64,000 bases of DNA from CAVXEF01 sp963827315 (GTDB lineage: Bacteria > Planctomycetota > Phycisphaerae > Sedimentisphaerales > Anaerobacaceae), in NCBI GenBank assembly GCA_963827315.1, contig CAWHAL010000002.1, positions 310,001-374,000 on the forward strand, in the 5' to 3' direction. The position numbers were made by a program, and so were the translations under genes. Each line of letters starts with the position of its first letter. Position 1 is the first letter of the stretch. Below, piece by piece: positions 56,596 through 64,000 of this stretch. The notes beneath the pieces are model-generated. The model saw only the letters and a list, made by a program, of their open reading frames with translations. It searched no databases and was not told where the DNA came from.

Positions 56596-57555
56596 ATGCC
56601 TGAATTTTCGAGACAGAGAAAGGCGTACGGGCTTTTCAAAAGATACGCGGGCAATCCGATATTGACGCCGGAAATTTGGCCTTATCCGGCGAATGCGGTT
56701 ATGAATCCGGGCGCCATCAAATTGAATAATGAGACACTCCTGTTGGTTCGGGTCGAGGATATGCGTGGCTTTTCACATCTGACCGTTGCGCGCAGCAGCG
56801 ACGGGTTCACAGACTGGCGAATTGACCCTGCCCCGACCCTCGAGGCTGACGAAACTTCCGGTGAGGAAAGGTGGGGACTGGAAGACCCTCGCATCATCTG
56901 GCTTGAGGAGCAGAAGCAGTTCGGTATCACGTACACATCTTTCGGCGAGGGAGGCCCGGTGGTGTCACTGGTGATTACCAAGAATTTCAAGACCTTTGCC
57001 AGGCTTGGTGCACTTTTGCCGCCGGAGGATAAGGATGCCTGTATGTTCCCTCGCAGGTTCAAGGGGCGCTTCGCCCTGATTCATCGGCCCATTGTCCGCG
57101 GCGAAGCGCATATGTGGATTAGCTTCTCGCCCGACCTGAAACACTGGGGCGACCACAGATTGCTCATCAGGACAAGGGCTGCTTACTGGGACTGCCACAG
57201 GGTTGGGCTGGCGTGTCAGCCCATAGAAACTCCGCACGGCTGGATGGTATTCTACCACGGTGTCCGCGCAACAGCCTCGGGGTCGATATACCGGCTTGGA
57301 CTGGCACTTCTGGATTTGGACGAACCTTGGAAGGTACGGCGGCGAAGCGACGAGTGGGTTTTGGGGCCGCACGAGGTCTACGAACGTCTTGGTGATGTTG
57401 GGGGCGTCGTGTTCCCAACGGGAGTAACCATCAGCAAGGAAACTGACCAGCTTAACCTCTACTATGGTGCTGCAGACCGCACCGTTGCTGTTGCGACGGC
57501 AGGCCTGAGCGACTGCATCGATTATATTATGTCCTCTCCCAAGGCGACTGAATAA
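56596..57555 (+). CDS. GH130-family glycoside phosphorylase
   Basis: 319 residues from ATG 56596. Five-bladed beta-propeller phosphorylase acting on beta-1,2- or beta-1,4-mannosides. Family words: YAGNPILTPEIWPYPANAVM, NPGAIKLNNETLLLVRVEDM, GLEDPRIIWLEEQKQFGITY, WDCHRVGLACQPIETPHGWM and FYHGVRATASGSIYRLGLAL. The Asp acting as general acid is expected in GLEDPR. Mannoside metabolism is plausible; no transporter or mannosidase is adjacent. Family firm. Confidence 0.88.
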   Translation: MPEFSRQRKAYGLFKRYAGNPILTPEIWPYPANAVMNPGAIKLNNETLLLVRVEDMRGFSHLTVARSSDGFTDWRIDPAPTLEADETSGEERWGLEDPRIIWLEEQKQFGITYTSFGEGGPVVSLVITKNFKTFARLGALLPPEDKDACMFPRRFKGRFALIHRPIVRGEAHMWISFSPDLKHWGDHRLLIRTRAAYWDCHRVGLACQPIETPHGWMVFYHGVRATASGSIYRLGLALLDLDEPWKVRRRSDEWVLGPHEVYERLGDVGGVVFPTGVTISKETDQLNLYYGAADRTVAVATAGLSDCIDYIMSSPKATE

Positions 57556-57590
57556 TCTGTCGCTATTCCGCTGGCTTTTATGTACATATA

Positions 57591-57647
57591 CTTTCCGAAA
57601 CAACATCGGGCTCCAGACATGCGGTAACGACTCCGCAGGTGTCGGGT
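57591..57647. repeat. Dispersed repeat, copy 2
   Basis: Carries CATCGGGCTCCAGACATGCG and ACTCCGCAGGTGTCGGG, matching 28684-28741. It is followed by further palindromic text CCCGCAAAGCGGGGTCC and GTCGGC-tgttttt-GCCGAC (about 57672-57690). The region 57556-57802 has no gene. Confidence 0.6.
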
Positions 57648-57802
57648 TCCCGCAAAGCGGGGTCCCTCGTCGGCTGTTTTTGCCGACGTGTTGCCGCCGC
57701 CGGTCTGGACCAAAGCGGCATCTCTGCCGGTTGCATTGGATGTCTTTATTAAATCCGCTAAAGCGTTATTTTGTTGGGGTGCTGTTTAATTTTGTATCGG
57801 TT

Positions 57803-58624
57803 TTATCTTGGCGTGGCGTCGGGCAGGCCGCCGTCAACCGGGATTGTTGAGCCGGTCGTCGGCGTCTGGCGCGTGGCAAAGAAGAGAACCGCGTTTGCTA
57901 CATCTCGGCCGGTAACCTTTGTCTTGAGCAGATTTCGGTTGCGGTAATATTCCTGCAATTGCTTTCCATCCATCCCTCTCGCTTTCATTCGCTCAGCGCC
58001 GATGGTTTCCCACAGGCCGGATTTGTATTTACCTTCCGAAAATACCGCGTCAGGTGCGACCATATTCACACGGATGTCGTACTGGGCAAATTCGAGGCTG
58101 GCGACTCGTCCCAACTGGTGGCAGGCGGCTTTGGTTGCGCTGTAGGCTCCGAAGCCGGCGCTGGGAGAGGGGACATTTTTGGTGGACATAATGATGATGT
58201 CCCCGCCAGTTGCCTGCTTGATGAATCGGTGAGCAGCTTCGGCGAGCGTCAGGAGCGCACCTTCCACATTTACCTTTTCCAGTCTGCGAAAAGCCTCAAT
58301 ATCCGTCTCTATTAAGGTTGAGACCAGTGCGATGCCGGCGTTTATTACAACGATGTTAATTTTGCCCCAGGCGTCGATGACTGACTGAAAGCCGTTTGTT
58401 ACAGAGTCTTTGTCGGTTACATCGAGTTCAATGCCGATTACCTTCGCGGGTGTCTGTTTTTTCAAATCTGTTGTAAAATCATCGAGTTTTTGGCCGGACA
58501 GGTCGCTCACCGCTACGCGGCAGCCGTTTTCCAATAGTGCCTGTGAGACGGCATAGCCGATGGCGCCGGCTGCGCCGGTTATCAGTGCGACTTTGTCTTT
58601 CAAGGCTGGCGACTTATCGTTCAT
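57803..58624 (-). CDS. Short-chain dehydrogenase/reductase
   Basis: 273 residues from ATG 58624. Rossmann NAD(P)-binding ALITGAAGAIGYAVSQALLE, central NAGIAL and the catalytic SxxYxxxK set as SPSAGFGAYSATKAACHQLG, then VRVNMVAPDAVF-like IRVNMVAPDAVFSEGKYKSG. The C-terminal LLKTKVTGRDVANAVLFFAT and GSTIPVDGG fit a classical SDR. The 10-bp gap to lsrF suggests co-transcription and a linked sugar or phosphosugar substrate. Exact substrate unknown. Confidence 0.86.
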   Translation of the reverse strand: MNDKSPALKDKVALITGAAGAIGYAVSQALLENGCRVAVSDLSGQKLDDFTTDLKKQTPAKVIGIELDVTDKDSVTNGFQSVIDAWGKINIVVINAGIALVSTLIETDIEAFRRLEKVNVEGALLTLAEAAHRFIKQATGGDIIIMSTKNVPSPSAGFGAYSATKAACHQLGRVASLEFAQYDIRVNMVAPDAVFSEGKYKSGLWETIGAERMKARGMDGKQLQEYYRNRNLLKTKVTGRDVANAVLFFATRQTPTTGSTIPVDGGLPDATPR

Positions 58625-58634
58625 TGTTTGGTTT

Positions 58635-59516
58635 TTACTCTTTGGCTTTGAGGGCCTCATACAATTTCAGAGCCTCTTTCGGTTTTAGATTTTCGTGCAC
58701 GACTTTGTGCACGGCCTGCATCATTGCCTTGGGGGCATCGCTCTGGAAAATGTTTCTTCCCATATCGACGCCTGCGGCACCTTCCTGGAGGGCATTGTAG
58801 GCCATCGTCAGCGCATCCAGCTCGGGTATTTTTTTGCCGCCGGCCATCACAATCGGCACTGGACACGAGGCCGTAACCGTCTCAAAACCCTCAGGTACAT
58901 AATATGTCTTGATAATGTTGGCGCCAAGCTCGGCACATATCCTGCAGGCCAAGCGAAAATACCTGGCGTCCCTTGTCATATCTTTGCCGACTGCGGTTAC
59001 CGCCATAGTTGGGATTCCGTATCGCATCCCCATATCCACCAGTTTCGTCAGATTGTGTACAGACCGGCTTTCGAACTGGCCGCCGATGAATACCTGGAGC
59101 GTAACAGCCGCTACATTCATACGAATGGCGTCCTCGATGTCGACGGCCAAATGCTCGTCCGAAAGTTCCTTCAGTATGCTTGGCCCTCCACTGCATCTGA
59201 GTACGACCGGTTTGGTCAATGAAGGCGGTACGCAGGTGCGAAGTATTCCGCGTGTGAGCATAATGGCGTCGCAGTACGGCATCAGAGGTACGATTTTGAG
59301 GTCGATGCGTTCAAGGCCGGTGGTGGGGCCCTGAAAATAGCCGTGGTCGATGGCAAACATAACGGTTCTGCCGGTCTGCGGATTGAATATCCTTGAAAGC
59401 CGATTCTTCATACCCCAGTCGAGTGCGCTTGCTCCTTTGAGGAAGAAACCTTGTTTTTCCATAGGGATGTCTTCGTAAAAGTTTTTTGATTCTTTTGCAG
59501 CGTCAATATCAGGCAT
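58635..59516 (-). CDS. lsrF: LsrF-type aldolase/thiolase
   Basis: 293 residues from ATG 59516, preceded by AAAGGAAAGG. It matches LsrF closely: GASALDWGMKNRLSRIFNPQ, FAIDHGYFQGPTTGLERID, DAIMLTRGILRTCVPP, GIPTMAVTAVGKDMTRDARY, and IIKTYYVPEGFETV (Schiff-base Lys). In enterics LsrF processes the phosphorylated autoinducer-2 breakdown product, but no lsrACDBKR genes are here, so the enzyme may act on another phosphosugar with the SDR downstream. Class I aldolase fold is certain, the substrate is not. Confidence 0.82.
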   Translation of the reverse strand: MPDIDAAKESKNFYEDIPMEKQGFFLKGASALDWGMKNRLSRIFNPQTGRTVMFAIDHGYFQGPTTGLERIDLKIVPLMPYCDAIMLTRGILRTCVPPSLTKPVVLRCSGGPSILKELSDEHLAVDIEDAIRMNVAAVTLQVFIGGQFESRSVHNLTKLVDMGMRYGIPTMAVTAVGKDMTRDARYFRLACRICAELGANIIKTYYVPEGFETVTASCPVPIVMAGGKKIPELDALTMAYNALQEGAAGVDMGRNIFQSDAPKAMMQAVHKVVHENLKPKEALKLYEALKAKE

Positions 59517-59734
59517 GTTGCTATCCTTTCCTTTTTTGCTGTTACTCGAAAACCCTTTCTTTTTTGTCAAGGTATCTATAACCTGGTTTCCTTGTTTTTG
59601 CAATTGAAAATCTGGAGTTTACGCTGTTCGATAGCCGATATGCATAAGAAAAGCATCGGGCAAGGAGGCCAAAAAATGGTTCCATACAATATTCCTTCGG
59701 TACCTGATTAGAAAATGTTGGAGAAAATGGAAGC

Positions 59735-61009
59735 ATGAAAAGAGCTAAGTCGGATGTTAGCCGGCAAATTCACAGATTTGTGACGGCTGGTTTCAAACCT
59801 CGCTTCGGCGGCTACAAGCAAACCTTCAGGACAGACCCTCTTTGGTCCCGACTACGTGAACTTGGCAGCGAACTTTGGCTCGATACCGGAAGTATTGAAG
59901 ATGCCGACAAACTCTGGACGCAGGAGTTCTCAGCGCTGACCACTAACAACACCCTCTTAAATAAAGAGGTGCAGACAGGCCGATATGATTCGCTCATCAC
60001 CGAAGCAGACCGAATGCTGACAGCCGCTGGCGAAGTTTCCGAAGAGAAAAGAACGCTTGAAATTGCGTTTATCCTCAATGCCTGGCACGGCCTGAGACTG
60101 GTCGAAAAATTCGATGCTTACGTTTCCGTCGAAGAGCACACCGCGCTCGCTCACGACCTTGAAGGGGCTGTCAATTATGCGAAGCGTTTTCACGCCATTT
60201 GTCCGCAGCGGTTTATTATCAAGATCCCGTTTACGCCGGCAGGTCTTTTGGCAACCAGGAAAGTCTCAGCCGAGGGGATTGCGGTAAACCACACACTCGG
60301 GTTTTCGGCCCGTCAAAATTATGTAATTGCCAGGATAGGAAAGCCTGCATACGTAAATGTTTTTCTTGGCCGTCTGAACAGCTTCGTTACAGACAACGGC
60401 CTCGGCGACGGCGCTTACATCGGCGAAAAGGCAACGCTTGCTTCCCAGATTGCGGTAGGAAAACTGCGGCGGCGGAACCTGTCGTCTTCCCGACAGATTG
60501 GTGCCAGCTTCCGAGCGGGCCCGCAGGTTCGTGACTTAGCTGGTATCGATGTGATGACGATGCCGCCAAAGGTTGCGGGCGAGTTCCGGGATTTAGGCCT
60601 TGCTGCTGACCAAATCACGGACAAGACCGCCGCCGACTATAAGCCCGGCGTGAATCCGGATGTGGACATCGATGCGGTTAGACTGAACACGCTTTGGGAT
60701 ATCAACGATGCTCTTGTTACCTGCGTCGATGCGCTCGAGAAGGAAGACCTCGACAATTTCACGCCGGACGATTTGGTTGATTTTTTCAGCGAGTACCACT
60801 GCGACGATGTGCTGGTTCGCTGGAGTGATTCGCAGATTCAAACCAGCATACAAGAAGGCAAGATTCCGAGGCTTGATAACTGGCGGGACGCCCTCGCGGA
60901 CAAGTCAATTGGTCTCGACAGCCTGATGAATCTGGCCGGCTTAAGCAGCTTTGCCGTTGACCAAAAGGCTATGGACGAGCGGGTCCGCCAGGTTCTCGCC
61001 AGTCAGTGA
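59735..61009 (+). CDS. tal: Transaldolase family protein
   Basis: 424 residues, longer than E. coli TalB. TIM-barrel transaldolase: WLDTGSIEDADKLWTQEF, LTTNNTLLNKEV, then the Schiff-base Lys region FIIKIPFTPAGLLATRK, VNHTLGFSARQNYVIARIGK and VNVFLGRLNSF. A C-terminal part of about 110 residues follows. Takes dihydroxyacetone units between pentose-phosphate and glycolytic sugars. Divergent from lsrF across 220 bp. Family firm. Confidence 0.88.
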   Translation: MKRAKSDVSRQIHRFVTAGFKPRFGGYKQTFRTDPLWSRLRELGSELWLDTGSIEDADKLWTQEFSALTTNNTLLNKEVQTGRYDSLITEADRMLTAAGEVSEEKRTLEIAFILNAWHGLRLVEKFDAYVSVEEHTALAHDLEGAVNYAKRFHAICPQRFIIKIPFTPAGLLATRKVSAEGIAVNHTLGFSARQNYVIARIGKPAYVNVFLGRLNSFVTDNGLGDGAYIGEKATLASQIAVGKLRRRNLSSSRQIGASFRAGPQVRDLAGIDVMTMPPKVAGEFRDLGLAADQITDKTAADYKPGVNPDVDIDAVRLNTLWDINDALVTCVDALEKEDLDNFTPDDLVDFFSEYHCDDVLVRWSDSQIQTSIQEGKIPRLDNWRDALADKSIGLDSLMNLAGLSSFAVDQKAMDERVRQVLASQ

Positions 61010-61061
61010 TTGGTAACTATACAACCATTTAACCAGTTACCATTTAACCAGTTACCAATAG
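61007..61061. repeat. Short-word spacer repeat after tal
   Basis: GTGATTGGTAACTATACAAC, then twice TTTAACCAGTTACCA. Same words as 371-431 and 42556-42627. The further 100 bp to mlaE hold no clear signal. Confidence 0.6.
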
Positions 61062-61167
61062 TAGTTGTTGACTATCGTCCTGCGATTATTGATAATTGGC
61101 AGCGTCTTTGAATTGTGCTGGCATATGTTGAGTATCGGGTTTTAGATTGATTTTCCGGAGGCAGATT

Positions 61168-61977
61168 ATGATAACGGCGCTGGGAGCTAATACTGTAAAG
61201 GACATAAATAACATAGGGAAATTTTCGCGGTTTTTCTGGCAGGTGACGTCGACATCAGCGAACAGTTGTGCGAAGTCGGCAACGTATTCATTGATATGGG
61301 CGCAGATGAATCTTATCGGAGTTCGCAGTGTCCCGATTATAATGGTAACGGGTGCGTTTGTCGGGATGATTCTGGCGATTCAGGCCTACGACCAGTTGGC
61401 GGGTATGGGGCTGGAAGAACACCTCGGCATTTTAATTAACATTTCAGTGGTGAAGGAGCTGGGTCCTGTTCTTGCCGCGGTGATGTTAGCCGGTCGTGTC
61501 GGCGGTGCCCTGACGGCCGAGCTTGGGACTATGCGGGTTACCGAGCAGATTGACGCTGTAAGGAGTATGGGCATAGACCCCATACGGCATCTGGTAGCGC
61601 CGCGGGTGTTGGCGTGTTTGCTGCTTACGCCGGCGCTGATTATTTACGCCGACTTTATGGGTGCTGTGGGCGGATTTTTCATAGGGGTTATTCACCTGGG
61701 GATAAATAGCTGGGCCTACTGGAATTTCAGCGCTTCGGGCGTGGAACTGTGGGACGTGAGCATCGGGGTTGTAAAGGGATTCTTCTTCGGCGGAGCAATC
61801 GCCGTTATAAGCTGCTACAAAGGCTTTACCTGTAAGGAAGGTGCGCACGGTGTCGGCCAGGCCTGTACAGAGGCCTTTGTCGCCAGCTTTATATCAATAC
61901 TGGCACTTGATTTTGCGCTGGCTGTGATTTTTAAGGCGATTTACTCCACCTTTTGGTCGCTCAAAAGTCTGGTTTGA
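61168..61977 (+). CDS. mlaE: MlaE-type ABC transporter permease
   Basis: 269 residues from ATG 61168, with CCGGAGG upstream. DUF140 permease: GVRSVPIIMVTGAFVGMILA, ELGPVLAAVMLAGRVGGALT, AELGTMRVTEQIDAVRSMGI and FGGAIAVISCYKGF. Six or so membrane segments. With MlaF (49 bp downstream) it forms the core of a lipid transporter that keeps outer-membrane asymmetry or trafficks lipids; the MlaD substrate-binding subunit is not in the window. Confident on family. Confidence 0.92.
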   Translation: MITALGANTVKDINNIGKFSRFFWQVTSTSANSCAKSATYSLIWAQMNLIGVRSVPIIMVTGAFVGMILAIQAYDQLAGMGLEEHLGILINISVVKELGPVLAAVMLAGRVGGALTAELGTMRVTEQIDAVRSMGIDPIRHLVAPRVLACLLLTPALIIYADFMGAVGGFFIGVIHLGINSWAYWNFSASGVELWDVSIGVVKGFFFGGAIAVISCYKGFTCKEGAHGVGQACTEAFVASFISILALDFALAVIFKAIYSTFWSLKSLV

Positions 61978-62025
61978 GGAAAAGTTAGTACGCGGTATCC
62001 CTTACGGGAGAAATAGAGATAGAAA

Positions 62026-62883
62026 GTGACTGAAGCTGACCGGAAAGATAAGGCTCGCGAGACCGACAAAGAAGACGTGCTCGCCCTGAGAGATGTTACG
62101 AAAAATTTCGGAGACAACGTCGTTCTGGATAACATTTCTTTGAGCGTGGAAAAGGGCAAGTGCACCGTGGTGATAGGCCCGAGCGGCTGCGGCAAGACCG
62201 TATTGATAAAGCACTTGATAATGCTGCTTCGCCCGAGTTCCGGCGAGGTCTATTTCAAGGACATGCGAATCGATAATCTCCGGGAGGATGAACTGAGCCG
62301 GATACGGACACATTTCGGCTTCCTCTTCCAGGGCGGCGCTTTGTTTGACAGCCTGAGTGTTGCTGAGAATATATTGTTTCCGATAAGACAGCACTACCGA
62401 ATAACGGCAGACAGCGGTGTTAACGAGCTTGTCAAGAGCAAACTCGCAATGGTTGGGCTCGATGGTTTTGGGGATTATTATCCGGCCAGGCTTTCCGGCG
62501 GCCAGCGCAAAAGGGTTGCTCTGGCGCGCGCTATTGCGTTGAATCCGGAGGTAATTTTATATGATGAGCCGACGACCGGCCTGGACCCTATCCGCGCCGA
62601 TACTATAAATGAGCTCATCCTGAAGCTGCAAAGAGGCCTCGGTGTAACAAGCGTTGTTGTTACTCATGATATGAAAAGCGCTTATAAGGTAGCGGACCGC
62701 ATCGTTGTGCTTAACGAAGGCAGGATTCTTGCTGATGGTGACGCTGAGTATATCCGCAATCATCCCAATCCTGTTGTTCAGCAGTTCATCAAGGGCCAGG
62801 CCAGCGAAGAAGACCTCGCAGCTATTCGGGCCGGCGGGTCCATTTCGCAGACTCATTTCGAGCCTCGGGATTTAGAGCGGTAG
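62026..62883 (+). CDS. mlaF: MlaF-type ABC transporter ATP-binding protein
   Basis: 285 residues, GTG start at 62026. Walker A IGPSGCGKTVLIKHL (about 53-67), Q-loop GFLFQGGALFDSLSVAENI, signature LSGGQRKRVALARA, Walker B VILYDEPTTGLDPI and switch His in VVTHDMKSAY. The FQGGALFDSLSV wording is characteristic of MlaF. Pairs with MlaE. The gap to mlaE is 49 bp. Confident. Confidence 0.92.
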   Translation: MTEADRKDKARETDKEDVLALRDVTKNFGDNVVLDNISLSVEKGKCTVVIGPSGCGKTVLIKHLIMLLRPSSGEVYFKDMRIDNLREDELSRIRTHFGFLFQGGALFDSLSVAENILFPIRQHYRITADSGVNELVKSKLAMVGLDGFGDYYPARLSGGQRKRVALARAIALNPEVILYDEPTTGLDPIRADTINELILKLQRGLGVTSVVVTHDMKSAYKVADRIVVLNEGRILADGDAEYIRNHPNPVVQQFIKGQASEEDLAAIRAGGSISQTHFEPRDLER

Positions 62884-62919
62884 TAAAGAGTAAAAGACAC
62901 GCTGGTGGCGGCATAGTTG

Positions 62920-64000
62920 TTAATATCTTCTGCTTATGGTTTTGCTGCTATGTCTGTAATTGATGAAGAAATACCGCAGGGCGTCTATCGGATGGTCGTA
63001 AAGGCCGTCTTTTAGCGGCATTTCCATCTTACTGGTGGGTGAATTTTCCGGATAATGATAGCACTGCATCGCCTCTATCAGCCTTTCGCACCTCGGTGAG
63101 ATTACGAGCCTGCTTTTGCCATCGCCGGCTCTTATGACCCTTCGGATAAGCTCAATACCTTCCAGAATCGAACTTCGCCGGTACCGCGTTACTATGCCAA
63201 GCGAGCGAAGCTCACGGATAGCATTTGTGCCGGTGATGTCATTTACGCTGGCACCGGCTGGGTCACAAAACGTAGCAGTCACTCGGCCTTCGCCGCCGGG
63301 CATCCTGCGTTTGATTTCCTCGGCGTGCACGTCGATAGTTGCCCTGCTGCGAATGTATTCATCTATCACTCGGACAACCCCCTGCTCATCTACTTGAATC
63401 CACAAACACACAAACGGGTTTACGAAACCAAAGTCAATCGCCCGATATAACGGCAGATTTGGGTCGTAATCGACTTGTTTGACATGAATAGCTGGGTCGA
63501 ATTCGGCAAACACAGCATCCTCGAGGCTCGGCCTTTTGCAGAGCATCTCAGCTTCCCAGCCCGCCCTGCTGGCGCGTCGCATCGCCGTTTGACAGTCGTC
63601 AATCTTCAGGTAACCACAGGCCCGTTTTGCTTTGCCTTGGCAGTCTGCCCACAGAGGACATTGCGAACAGTTTCTGTCGGTGCATTTTTCTATCACCTCC
63701 CACATACACCACTTGAAGATTGGCGTATCGAACTGGTTTGCCGATGAGACGATTTTTTGCATCAGTCCGTAAGGGCGGTGCATTGTGCTTATTGTTTCCA
63801 TAGCTGCCAGTAGCCCATCTGTGCTCTGTGTTGTGAATTTTGCCGCCGCGAAGACATCGTTATCGAAAAGCTCGACCTCGTCACACCGCAGTTTATGAGT
63901 ATGCTGGCCGCGAATACTCATCGGCGATTGTGTCAGGACTTCGACTGCCGAATTATTGATAAATTTGCATCCTGTCTTGAGAATTTTGCCTGCCAGAAAT
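62920..64000 (-). CDS. Phage terminase large subunit, C-terminal part (cut by window edge)
   Basis: The frame is open to the right edge; about 360 residues are visible. Text at the edge (MSIRGQHTHKLRCDEVELFD) is the end of the ATPase part, followed by a Cys-rich insert (CTDRNCSQCPLWADCQGKAK) and the RNase H-like nuclease: YRAIDFGFVNPFVCLWIQVD with the first catalytic Asp, ATFCDPAGASVNDITG and DGLYDHPIDALRYFF with the others. These enzymes cut and package phage DNA. It suggests a prophage starts just right of the window. The four Cys may bind zinc. Family likely, exact phage group unknown. Confidence 0.8.
   Translation of the reverse strand, partial: FLAGKILKTGCKFINNSAVEVLTQSPMSIRGQHTHKLRCDEVELFDNDVFAAAKFTTQSTDGLLAAMETISTMHRPYGLMQKIVSSANQFDTPIFKWCMWEVIEKCTDRNCSQCPLWADCQGKAKRACGYLKIDDCQTAMRRASRAGWEAEMLCKRPSLEDAVFAEFDPAIHVKQVDYDPNLPLYRAIDFGFVNPFVCLWIQVDEQGVVRVIDEYIRSRATIDVHAEEIKRRMPGGEGRVTATFCDPAGASVNDITGTNAIRELRSLGIVTRYRRSSILEGIELIRRVIRAGDGKSRLVISPRCERLIEAMQCYHYPENSPTSKMEMPLKDGLYDHPIDALRYFFINYRHSSKTISRRY

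Overview
The window reads as a bacterial chromosome segment from a Gram-negative-type Planctomycetota, most likely class Phycisphaerae (a Sedimentisphaerales-like lineage). This is inferred, not tested by phylogeny. The support is: four exosortase-sorted PEP-CTERM proteins ending in VPEPATICLLGLG-type tails, a DUF1573 exoprotein, a GAFTLIELLVVI prepilin-like protein, FG-GAP and TPR exoproteins, and an outer-membrane gene set (lptB, lpxD, lpxI, a KdkA-like LPS kinase, mlaE, mlaF). Several genes usually near the replication origin are scattered through it (mnmE, yidC, dnaA, mnmG).

Layout. 1-18.6 kb is a housekeeping core: mnmE (cut by the window edge), yidC, a metallophosphoesterase, lptB, def-fmt-rsmB, dnaA with a possible oriC spacer, a PPC-domain protein, an FtsB-like membrane protein, eno, dprA, comM, a STAS protein, ppdK and tRNA-His. 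18.7-23.4 kb holds four PEP-CTERM genes on the minus strand, one broken at a G6 tract, then a structured tandem repeat and a degenerate receiver protein. 23.7-37 kb is an accessory island: a GIY-YIG-like protein, a likely small RNA, a winged-helix-like protein, the tail of a lost type IIG restriction-modification gene, a frameshifted sigma-54 activator between 175-bp inverted repeats, a PHP/SMC-type ATPase plus HNH nuclease pair that looks like a defence module, a RAYT transposase with REP palindromes and a string of small genes, and a frameshifted B12-binding radical SAM gene between direct repeats.

37-46.3 kb returns to chromosomal genes: TPR and FG-GAP exoproteins, lpxD-lpxI-LPS kinase, pheS-rplT-rpmI and tRNA-Arg. 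46.3-64 kb has a UroD-family protein, an internally deleted nupC, DUF1573 and pilin-like proteins, an operon ppiC-acpS-mnmG-radical SAM, a glyoxalase II-like hydrolase, a GH130 enzyme, an lsrF-SDR pair next to transaldolase, mlaEF, and the nuclease half of a terminase large subunit running off the right edge.

How it fits together. The core supplies replication initiation, translation start and rescue (def, fmt, pheS, L20, L35), tRNA U34 modification (MnmE and MnmG), envelope building and central carbon flow (eno, ppdK, tal). The island adds candidate defence genes and mobile debris. Non-coding DNA is unusually rich in palindromes, short-word spacers and REP-like elements, some inserted in frame inside genes. 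Several genes carry single-base frameshifts; some may be sequence errors.
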